Assembly (NCBI GenBank): GCA_034436045.1
Contig: DAOTVZ010000284.1
Span: 1-56,346 of the forward strand
Direction of reading: 5' to 3'
Source of the DNA: H111-94 sp034436045
GTDB lineage: Bacteria; Chloroflexota; Ktedonobacteria; Ktedonobacterales; Ktedonobacteraceae
Length of the DNA stretch: 56,346 nt
Positions 26,271 to 34,300 of this stretch are shown in pieces. The stretch's first letter is position 1; each line of letters starts with the position of its first letter. The translations under genes and the position numbers were made by a program. The notes beneath the pieces were generated by a model. The model searched no databases. It was not told the origin of the DNA and worked only from the letters and a program-made list of their open reading frames with translations.

Positions 26271-26759
26271 ATGGAACAAACAAAACGCATTGCGCTCATC
26301 GCGCATAATAATAAAAAACAAGATCTCTTAGAGTGGGCACGTTTCAATAGAACATTCCTGACCCAGCATGAACTGTATGCGACCGGCACCACCGGCAAGC
26401 TTCTGGAAGAGCAACTCGCTCTGACCATCCATAAGCTGCAAAGCGGCCCTCTCGGCGGCGATCAGCAAATTGGCGCTAAAATCTCGATGCAGGAGATTGA
26501 CATCTTAATCTTCTTCTGGGATCCGCTTGAGCAGCAGCCCCATGACCCGGACGTCAAAGCTCTACTGCGTATCGCTGTCGTCTGGAACATCCCTATCGCC
26601 TGTAATCGCGCCTCCGCCGATTTTCTCATCTCATCGCCGCTCATGCGCGACACCTACCAGCCCTACCTGCCTCCTTACCAGGAATACCTGGAACGCAATT
26701 ATGAAACGCAAGCCGCCCAGGTAAAAGCTGCCTCCGCACAATTGGCAGAAGTGGGATAG
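26271..26759 (+). CDS. mgsA: Methylglyoxal synthase
   Basis: Converts dihydroxyacetone phosphate to methylglyoxal and phosphate, a bypass of lower glycolysis. 162 residues, normal length. Motifs: ALIAHNNKK (residues 8-16), ATGTTGKLL (phosphate loop), SGPLGGDQQIGA with catalytic Asp64, and DPLEQQPHDPDVKALLR with His91 and Asp94 (equivalent to E. coli H98 and D101). The usual AHD of the first motif is AHN here, an Asp-to-Asn change at residue 13. The rest of the active site is intact, so it is probably active. The gene stands alone, followed by a hairpin. Confidence 0.95.
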   Translation: MEQTKRIALIAHNNKKQDLLEWARFNRTFLTQHELYATGTTGKLLEEQLALTIHKLQSGPLGGDQQIGAKISMQEIDILIFFWDPLEQQPHDPDVKALLRIAVVWNIPIACNRASADFLISSPLMRDTYQPYLPPYQEYLERNYETQAAQVKAASAQLAEVG

Positions 26760-26786
26760 GCACACCGATTATGTTCCCTTAGAAAA

Positions 26787-26822
26787 CAGGCAAAGCAACC
26801 TCTCTATCGGTTGCCTTGCCTG
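26787..26822 (+). terminator. Stem-loop downstream of mgsA
   Basis: CAGGCAAAGCAACC pairs with GGTTGCCTTGCCTG over 14 bp with one mismatch and an 8-nt loop. It lies 27 bp after the stop and is not followed by a U-tract. Probable terminator. Confidence 0.6.
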
Positions 26823-26908
26823 CTCCCAGCTACAGAGAACATTGCTCCTTGAGCGATATCGTATACAACGGAGCCTTGTACTATCAGTATGTAGTTACCC
26901 AGGGCTAT

Positions 26909-26937
26909 TTGTCAGCCGGGACAACTTGTGCTATAGT
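26909..26937 (+). promoter_or_regulatory. Strong sigma-A-like promoter, no obvious gene immediately downstream
   Basis: TTGTCA, 17-bp spacer, TATAGT with an extended -10 (TGTGC). Transcription would begin near 26944, over 300 nt before the next credible start codon at 27257. Two short open frames in between (26816 and 27055) lack ribosome binding sites. The stretch 26823-27147 holds nothing else I can name. Confidence 0.5.
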
Positions 26938-27147
26938 TGCGACATTCAAACCAGAGCGGCTACTTGATAGCGGCCAATTTAGAAGATCAATGATCGAGCC
27001 AAGCGTCACCTACAATATGCTCTACCTGAACCTGACGCGCCAGTTCACACAGCAATGATACATGCCGTCGCAGAAGCATTTAGCACACACCAACAGAGCT
27101 TGTCTCTGGAGCCAGACGAAGACACCCTCCACGCCCAACAATCTGGC

Positions 27148-27177
27148 TTGCATTCTCTTCTCCACGTGCGCTATAGT
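27148..27177 (+). promoter_or_regulatory. Probable promoter of the enoyl-CoA hydratase gene
   Basis: TTGCAT, 18-bp spacer, TATAGT, about 80 bp upstream of the ATG at 27257. Confidence 0.55.
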
Positions 27178-27256
27178 CCAAAAAGTGATAGATTACGTGG
27201 TGTAGAACTATGTTCATTCGCTCGTTCCAATAAAACGCGAGGAGGGCAACGAAACC

Positions 27257-28030
27257 ATGTCATATGAACTGATTCAGCTTAGCTATGACGACCCATTCGC
27301 CATCATCACCATGAACAACCCTAAGCGACGTAACGCGCTTTCGCTCAAGATGATGTTGGAACTGACCGACGCCTTGCGTTCGGCCGGTGAGAGCAAAGCG
27401 CGCGGTGTCATCCTGGCCGCTAACGGGCCAGTCTTCTCGGCGGGACACGATTTCGCCGACATGGTGGGACAGGATATTCTGGCCATGCGCCATATGTTGC
27501 AGGTCTGTACTGAAATGATGGATACCATTCAGGCCATTCCCCAACCCGTGTTGGCAAAGGTGCAGGGACTCGCCACTGCCGCCGGTTGCCAGCTGGTTGC
27601 TACCTGTGACCTGGCCGTTGCCTCTAGCGAAGCGGGTTTCGCCACCCCCGGCGGCAAAGGCGGCTGGTTTTGCACAACCCCGATGGTCGCACTCAGCCGC
27701 AATATCGGTCGCAAACGCGCCCTCGAAATGCTGCTCACCGGCGACGTAATCGATGCCCAGACGGCAGCAGATTGGGGTCTGGTCAACCGCGTTGTCGCCC
27801 CCGAACAACTGGAAGAGGAATCACGCCGCCTGCTCGCAGCAGCAACACGCGGTAGCTTTATCTCCAAACGCATTGGCAAACAGGCATACTATGCCCAGAT
27901 CGACCTGCCACAACATCAGGCATACAATTATGCCATCGAAGTAATGGCCTCGGCTTCTCAGATACCCGATGCCCAGGAGGGCATGCGCGCCTTCCTGGAA
28001 AAACGCCATCCCCATTTCCAGGAACCATAA
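27257..28030 (+). CDS. Enoyl-CoA hydratase/isomerase family protein
   Basis: 257 residues with the crotonase fold. N-terminal ITMNNPKRRNALSLKMMLEL, oxyanion-hole strand GVILAANGPVFSAGHDFADM (CoA-binding, Ala/Gly-His-Asp), the second oxyanion residue in ATAAGCQLVATCDLAVAS, and FATPGGKGGWFCTTP. The canonical catalytic Glu pair is not evident: the A-A-G-C-Q-L position carries Gln, and the second site carries Gly-Gly-Lys. It may therefore be an isomerase/ECHDC3-like member, not a classical hydratase. GAGGAGGG precedes the ATG. A good terminator follows. Confidence 0.88.
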   Translation: MSYELIQLSYDDPFAIITMNNPKRRNALSLKMMLELTDALRSAGESKARGVILAANGPVFSAGHDFADMVGQDILAMRHMLQVCTEMMDTIQAIPQPVLAKVQGLATAAGCQLVATCDLAVASSEAGFATPGGKGGWFCTTPMVALSRNIGRKRALEMLLTGDVIDAQTAADWGLVNRVVAPEQLEEESRRLLAAATRGSFISKRIGKQAYYAQIDLPQHQAYNYAIEVMASASQIPDAQEGMRAFLEKRHPHFQEP

Positions 28031-28045
28031 TCAAGCATATGCAAC

Positions 28046-28082
28046 GAGACGACATGGCTGCTTGCTATAGCCATGTCGCCTC
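28046..28082 (+). terminator. Intrinsic terminator of the enoyl-CoA hydratase gene
   Basis: CGACATGGCT-gcttgctat-AGCCATGTCG is a perfect 10-bp stem, continued outward by GAG/CTC past one mismatch and followed by TTT. Confidence 0.7.
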
Positions 28083-28228
28083 TTTACCCTCTTGCCCTCG
28101 CGCGCCGCCTGGGCAAATCCATGCAAAAATTTTACAATTTCTCTATGGTTTTACTGGCCGCTATCCTGTATAAACTGAAAGAGAACCAATTTAGCAACAT
28201 CTGTTAGAGATAGCGGAGCAAGAGAGAT

Positions 28229-29647
28229 ATGTCTACGAGTAAACAACTTTCTAAATTTGACAGCCATACCCTACAACCTTTAGTCTATCTAGGATTCGGC
28301 CTGCTGTTCGTGCTGGCTATCGCCTTACGTATAGCTCTTTACCCAATCATCACCGCCGACTATACCGGTTTTATCAGCCCCTGGTATGACTTCATCAAAG
28401 CGCATGGCGGTTTTGCAGCCTTTAAATACAGCTTCGCCAACTATAACCCACCTTACCTCTATTTGATCGCCCTATCCACCTACTTACCTGTTCCGAAACT
28501 GGATGCCATTAAATCAATTTCCGTCATCTTCGACATTGTGCTGGGAACCTTCACCTATCTCATCATTCGCCTGAAATACAGGCGCACCTACGCCGCCATT
28601 ATCGCTGCTCTGGTCGTTCTCTTCGCCCCGACCATCTTCATTAATAGCGCTGCCTGGGGCCAATGCGATGCCATCTACACCGCATTTTGCCTGGGTAGCC
28701 TCTACTTCCTGCTCACCGACCGACCGGCCTGGGCCTGCATCTTCTTCGGCATCGCCATCTCATTCAAACTACAGGCCATTTTCTTCGCGCCGGTGCTCTT
28801 CGTTTTACTGCTCAAACGCAAATTATCACTAATACATCTAGCTCTTATTCCGCTAGTCTTTGCACTCCTACTCGTGCCAACAATCCTTGCCGGTCGCAGT
28901 ATACCGAGCGTGTTAAGCATCTACCCGGAGCAGATCGCTACCGATGGCGTCGTACAGGCTTCCGCTACAGGGGCAGGGCGTTTCAACGGCGGCGGTTTCC
29001 CAGGCGGTGGCTCAAGACCGTTCAATGGTGGTTTCGGCGGCGTAGGAACCTTTAATGGCAATGGCCCACGTACAGGCGGTTTCACCGGTAGTAGACCTGG
29101 TCACTTCAATGGGCGCGGCTTCGGTGGTGGCTTCACCACCTCGTCACTGACCTTGAACGCTCCTTCGTTCTATCAGTGGTTGCCCGCCAATGCCGCAGGC
29201 TACTGGAAATGGATTGGCATTCTATTGGCAGGTTTCTTTGTCCTGCTCATCGGCGGTCTGGCGCTGGCAAGCAAACAAACATTGACAGGGGGCATCATCC
29301 TCAAGATAACGCTCGTTTTTGCTCTCTGGATACCATTTTTGCTGCCAGAGATGCACGAACGCTACTTTTATCTAGCTGATGCCATCTCGATCATCTATGC
29401 CTTTTACTTCCCGCGCTACTTCTTCATCCCTATCATTGAGCAAATAAGCTCCTTATTGAGCTACGCGCCATTCCTATTGCACACACAAATTGTCAATCTG
29501 GCTTATGTGGCAGCACTTGTTCTCATCATCAGCCTTATTACGCTGGCCGACCTCGTGTTAACGCTCTATCCCCAAATAGGTGGAAAGGTGAAATATCTCA
29601 TTGCCGAGCGCGCGCATCTGCCTCAGCCTGGGGCGAACCAGCCATAA
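28229..29647 (+). CDS. GT-C type membrane mannosyltransferase, Gpi18-like, with Gly/Phe/Asn-rich insert
   Basis: 472 residues and about 9-10 TM helices. Acidic first external loop TADYTGFISPWYDFI (about 43-55), then NYNPPYLYL, SAAWGQCDAIYTAF (about 140-153) and LPEMHERYFYLADAI (about 372-386). These match the polyprenyl-sugar-dependent GT-C family of COG5542 (Gpi18-related mannosyltransferases). Between residues 248 and 302, in the large external loop before the APSFYQWLP segment, is a low-complexity block of FNGGG, FNGGFGG and TGGFTG units with no family counterpart that I know of. The 3' end overlaps the convergent gene by 50 bp. It probably glycosylates an envelope component. Confidence 0.8.
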   Translation: MSTSKQLSKFDSHTLQPLVYLGFGLLFVLAIALRIALYPIITADYTGFISPWYDFIKAHGGFAAFKYSFANYNPPYLYLIALSTYLPVPKLDAIKSISVIFDIVLGTFTYLIIRLKYRRTYAAIIAALVVLFAPTIFINSAAWGQCDAIYTAFCLGSLYFLLTDRPAWACIFFGIAISFKLQAIFFAPVLFVLLLKRKLSLIHLALIPLVFALLLVPTILAGRSIPSVLSIYPEQIATDGVVQASATGAGRFNGGGFPGGGSRPFNGGFGGVGTFNGNGPRTGGFTGSRPGHFNGRGFGGGFTTSSLTLNAPSFYQWLPANAAGYWKWIGILLAGFFVLLIGGLALASKQTLTGGIILKITLVFALWIPFLLPEMHERYFYLADAISIIYAFYFPRYFFIPIIEQISSLLSYAPFLLHTQIVNLAYVAALVLIISLITLADLVLTLYPQIGGKVKYLIAERAHLPQPGANQP

Positions 29648-30446
29648 CCGGAAACTTTAAACTCAATGGCCCGCTTGCCAGAACATTCTGATCATTCGTA
29701 ACCGGCGTGATGCTAATGTTGTGGAACAGACCAATAACGCCTTCAGAACTCTGGTCATTGGAGACAAAAAGTGCAATCTGACCACTGGTATACTCTGTAT
29801 CTGTCACCTGACTAGCCACTTTGCCATTTATAGCGAGCGTCAACAGAGGGCCATCCATCGTCAAAGCTAACGTATTGGCCTGACCGATGGGCTTGAGCAA
29901 TGGCGAACCCGTTGCTGGCACAAGGAATGTCATCTCCTGCCCATTCCGCGCATCAATGCTCTCTTTACTAATAGCATACGTATTATCGCCAAAAATTTCT
30001 ATCCGATAATCGTGGTCGAGCGTCCTGTCGCCCCGTACATATAAACCGATACTATCCTGTTTATCGCCGGAGACAAATGTAAGACTGGTCGTCACCGTAA
30101 CATCTTTGAATTGCTGAATGATCGGCAGGCTTTCCACCAACATCGTATGGTTGGTATCCTCCAGCATCAGGCCACCATTCGTTAGCAATCGTGTATAACC
30201 GGCGCTCTGTCCGATATACCATCCGTTCTTGTTGCTGGTAAATGTATCCTCAAAAATTGGTTGAGGGGTGAGCGATCCACTGGACAGGGGTGAGCCGGAA
30301 GAACTATTCACACGCTGAACATAGCCACGCAAGATGAGCGTTCCCCCTGAGATAACTACCAGCAGCACAAGCGTTAGTATGACTAACAGCCATCTTTCTA
30401 CACGCTCGCGCTTGTTCAATGCATGCTCTCGCTGCTCATTCCCCAT
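29598..30446 (-). CDS. Membrane-anchored protein with concanavalin/LamG-like beta domain
   Basis: 282 residues. A short charged N-terminus, one TM (about 18-42), a Ser/Gly/Pro linker, then a beta-rich external domain (about 62-255) starting PIFEDTFTSNKNGWYIGQ and containing KDVTVTTSLTFVSGDKQDSIGLYVRGD and LALTMDGPLLTLAINGKVASQV. That is the layout of DUF1080/3-keto-disaccharide hydrolase-like jelly rolls. It probably binds or acts on a glycan outside the cell, but no catalytic residue can be assigned. The 3' end overlaps the convergent GT-C gene. Confidence 0.75.
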   Translation of the reverse strand: MGNEQREHALNKRERVERWLLVILTLVLLVVISGGTLILRGYVQRVNSSSGSPLSSGSLTPQPIFEDTFTSNKNGWYIGQSAGYTRLLTNGGLMLEDTNHTMLVESLPIIQQFKDVTVTTSLTFVSGDKQDSIGLYVRGDRTLDHDYRIEIFGDNTYAISKESIDARNGQEMTFLVPATGSPLLKPIGQANTLALTMDGPLLTLAINGKVASQVTDTEYTSGQIALFVSNDQSSEGVIGLFHNISITPVTNDQNVLASGPLSLKFPVMAGSPQAEADARARQ

Positions 30447-30602
30447 ATATCCAGCGTCCTTATGGCTATAGCTTTATGTCGATCAATATATCAGTAAACT
30501 GTATTATAACCAGTCTCAATCATACTGAACAAATCTTATGACCGATCTCCCATGACTGGCATATCACAATAGCAGTTTCAGGCTAGCCTTTTTCACTCAT
30601 CC

Positions 30603-31181
30603 TTACGCCATCAATCCATGCATTATCATCTGGCGGTAAATCTCTATCACCTGCTGCACACTCAATCGCCCATCGGGCCGAAACCAGACCGCCACCTCGG
30701 TACACATAGCAATGATCGCATAGGACGCTACCTTTATATCGGTATACCTGAAAATACCCCGTTCCATACCATTGCGTAAAATCGTTTGCAACATATCTTC
30801 ATACGTATCGCGCAAGGAGAGAATATAGGCACGATTCTCCCCCTCCAGGGCGCGAATCTCAGTATCAATGATAAAAAACTCTCGCTTATAGGTGGTATGC
30901 AGGCGAATATGGTTGGCGAGCGCCTCTTTTAACTGCTGCTGCGGGTCATCGGATGCCCTGATAATCTGTTCCAGCGATTGGTTAAGGCGGTGCATAAAAG
31001 TTTCCATGATCTCTACCAGCAGCGCCTGCTTATTAGGATAATGGTGGTAGATACTGGCGGCCTGAATGCCTGCGATGCGCGCAATATCGCGCAAAGGTGC
31101 CGCGTGATAGCCATATTCAGCAAACATTTGTACGGCGGCAGAGAGAATCTGCTCGCGCATGGACATCCCTTCAGGATGCAT
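30603..31181 (-). CDS. TetR/AcrR family transcriptional regulator
   Basis: 193 residues. The HTH (about 8-55) reads REQILSAAVQMFAEYGYHAA and D-I-A-R-I-A-G-I-Q-A-A-S-I-Y-H-H-Y-P-N-K-Q-A-L-L. The C-terminal domain resembles TetR_C of fatty-acid-type regulators (VWFRPDGRLSVQQVIEIYRQM). The start is uncertain: ATG 31181 has GAGGG at 10 bp, while ATG 31160 has AAGGG at 6 bp. The long open frame to 31265 is not supported. It is encoded downstream of, and on the same strand as, the double P-type ATPase operon, separated by a nested hairpin, so it may regulate that operon or be independent. Confidence 0.9.
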   Translation of the reverse strand: MHPEGMSMREQILSAAVQMFAEYGYHAAPLRDIARIAGIQAASIYHHYPNKQALLVEIMETFMHRLNQSLEQIIRASDDPQQQLKEALANHIRLHTTYKREFFIIDTEIRALEGENRAYILSLRDTYEDMLQTILRNGMERGIFRYTDIKVASYAIIAMCTEVAVWFRPDGRLSVQQVIEIYRQMIMHGLMA

Positions 31182-31259
31182 CGATCTCGTTCCCTCACTT
31201 CTTCGCAAATTTGGCCTGTCTTTGCTATTGTAGGATGATTGCCTAAGAACAGCAAGGCA

Positions 31260-31316
31260 GGGCACCTATCTATAAGGTGAAGCATCCGCGAAGGATGCCC
31301 CACCTTATGGGTGCCC
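31260..31316 (-). terminator. Three-tier nested stem-loop after the P-type ATPase gene
   Basis: Outer GGGCACC/GGTGCCC, middle ATAAGGTG/CACCTTAT and inner GCATCC-gcgaa-GGATGC form one long interrupted stem of about 21 bp. It lies 25 bp after the ATPase stop and upstream of the TetR gene. No U-tract. Confidence 0.6.
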
Positions 31317-31340
31317 TGCACACGCGCACCATCATTCAGT

Positions 31341-34300
31341 TCAAGCAGCAGCCACCTGCTTGTTCGCTGGCAATGATAACACGGCACGTGGTAGATCGCG
31401 CTGCGTGTCTAATGACAGGTAGGCAAGGATTCGGCTCAGAATCACCGCCGCAATGGATGCCAGCCCTATTAGTAACCAGCCAAACGGGCCAGGAATCACC
31501 AGACACAGAAAAGTACGGATCGGCAACACGAAGAAGGTAGCCGCCAGCACGAGTATCGAACCAAGCACAGCCGCTAAGACGGGGGACGTCAAGCCACCCG
31601 TATAGCGTCCAGCGTCCAGCGTCTGCGCCAGTTGGGTCATGACAACACTGGCATACGCTACGGACTGGGCTTGAGGCAAGTTTCCTCTGGTTCGCAGGAT
31701 ACCGAAGGCTATTAGCGCAGGCACTACTGTTGATAACGCACGACGCACGATCTCATCGCGCAGTGGCTTATCCAGCGCCGTTGCCCCTTCACGATTCAGA
31801 TCTGCCAGACTATAATTTTCTGGTTGTTGCAGAGCAACTGCCGTCGCAGGCAGAATATCTGTGATGGCATTCATGGCCAGAATCTGGCTTGTGGTTAAGG
31901 GGAGGCTAAAACCAAGCAGGCTGGCCCCGGCTACCAGACCCAGCTCACCAAGATTGCCTCCCAATAACAGGCCCAGCGCGCGGCGAATATTGCGCCAGAA
32001 ACTGCGTCCCTCCACCAGCGCCTCCACCAGCGTCGAAAAGTCATCGTTAATCAGTACCACATCAGCCGTCTGGCGTGCTACCTCGGTACCGACCCGCCCC
32101 ATTGCCACGCCAATGTCCGCCAGACGTAACGCCGGTGCATCGTTCACGCCATCGCCAGTCATCGCTACGACATGACCAAGCCGCTGCAAACTCTCAATGA
32201 TACGCAACTTATCCAGAGGGGTAGCACGTGCAATCACCGTCACATTCTTGAGCCGCTCATCAAGATCGCCATTATGCAGCGTCGCCAATTCACTACCGGT
32301 GAGGATAGCCTGACGGTCATGATCCAGCAGACCAGCTTGCCGACCAATAGCGCGCGCCGTGACCGGATGATCGCCAGTAATCATTATTACACGCACACCT
32401 GCCTCGTGGCAGCGTCGCACCGACTCCGGCACGTCTTCCCTGAGCGGGTCACTGATCCCTATAAATCCTAATGCAATCAGGTTACGCGCTTGATCGAGTG
32501 GAAATTCTACCGGGCCTTCCGCTACCATCAGCACACGTAACCCTCGATCCGCCAGGCCAATCGAACATTTGTGCAGGGCCTGCCGCCGCTGCTCATCTAG
32601 CGGCACCTGTTCACCATGCTGCATAACCGCCGTGCAACGTGCCAGCAATGCCTCTGGCGAGCCTTTCAGGTAGAGCCTATCTCCTATCTGGGTCACATGA
32701 AACGAGCGTACCGGATCAAAGGAAAGCTCCGCGTCATGTTTCGTTGTGCGCAGCATCTCTTCCGCCTCCACGTCATAAGCCGCTCGTATCACCGCCATAT
32801 CGGTAGGATGCGCGCTCGCACCAGGAACATCTGGATGAGGACTGGCAAATGCCGCTGCTAATAGCACACGACGAAGTCGCTCTGGCAACTGCTGTGTCGG
32901 CAACCAAACCTCCTGCTCGGCATCTGTAACAACGCTAACAGAGAGACGCCCTTCAGTCAGCGTGCCCGTCTTATCAGTACATGCTACATCTACACGTCCT
33001 AATGCCTCAACCGAAGAGAGCCGACGCACTACTGCCTGGCGACGGGCCAGACGTCGGGCCACACCAGCTTCGCTGACACGCGCGAGCAACGGCAAACCTT
33101 CAGGCACCCCTGTCAGGGCCAGGCTGGCTCCAACTGTCACCACTGTGCCTATCGGCTGTCTCCGTAACAGCCCAACCAGCATTACCAGTCCACCACTGGC
33201 GAACGAGAGCGGCAAAATCACCTTTAAGAGCCGACTCAATCGTGTAGCAAGCGGATTTGGCTCTTTCTCTTCAGCGGCAAGAACCGCAATGGTTGACCCC
33301 ATACGTGTCTGACTCCCAACAGCAAAGACCACTGCCCGCCCGCTACCGCTCGTCACATCACTACCTTCCAGGACAATATGATCGAGGTTTGTTCCCCCCA
33401 CCACCATCTTGCGAACGGGCAATGACTCGCCTGTGAGTGCAGATTCATCAACCTCCAGGCCATTTGAGGCTATCACACGTGCATCAGCGGCTACCCTATC
33501 TCCCGCCGCCAGCTCCAGTATATCGCCGACAACGATATCCCGCGCGGAGATGGCCTGGCATTTCCCGTTGCGTACTACTTTCGCTGTAGGCGTCCCGATA
33601 CGTTTCAGAGCCTCCGATACCCGGTTCGCCTTATACTCCTGCCAGACCCCCACAGAGACGTTAGCGAGAATGGTAATAGCAATAATCGCCACATCGCCAG
33701 CAGCCCCCAGGAAGAGCGAGAGTACTGCCCCCAACCCAAGAATGCCAATCAGGGGAGAATTGATCTGCTCTACAAAAATCGACCAGAGAGGATGCCGATG
33801 AGTGTCAAGCGGGGATACCGCTCTTTTGCGCGCCGCCACCTGGAGCGTCGTCAGGCCCTTGCTACTACTTTTTAGCATGCGTAACGTCTCTTCCGGGCTG
33901 TACTGTCCCCAACGCTCCGGGTGAGGATCAACAAACTGAGCGCTGATCGCGTGTTTTCGCTCCCCTCCGCGCAGACGTAACCAGGCATCAGAGATCGCCG
34001 CCAGCGCTGTAATGTAGACGGCACGCGAAGCCTGCGTAAGACCGGGCCTGCCCCGTATTCCCCAGAAAACACCAACGATATTAGAAATCACCGAAAGGCC
34101 AACAGAGTCGCGCACGACCGCATCACGCTTAACTCCGGCATCGAGAATTGCCACCAGTGTATGTAGATCGGGAGCCAGTATATCGGCGCGCGCGGGTAAT
34201 TGGTAGCGATCATTGGTCAACCCTATCGCCAGGTCACAGGCAGCAAAGGCGGCCTCAGCGCCAACATAGTCAGAGACAAAGGCCACCAGTAAACCCCTCT

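Noticed and set aside
26816..27267. Two short open frames between mgsA and the hydratase gene
   Set aside because: No ribosome binding site, no recognisable family and unusual composition. One overlaps the real gene start.
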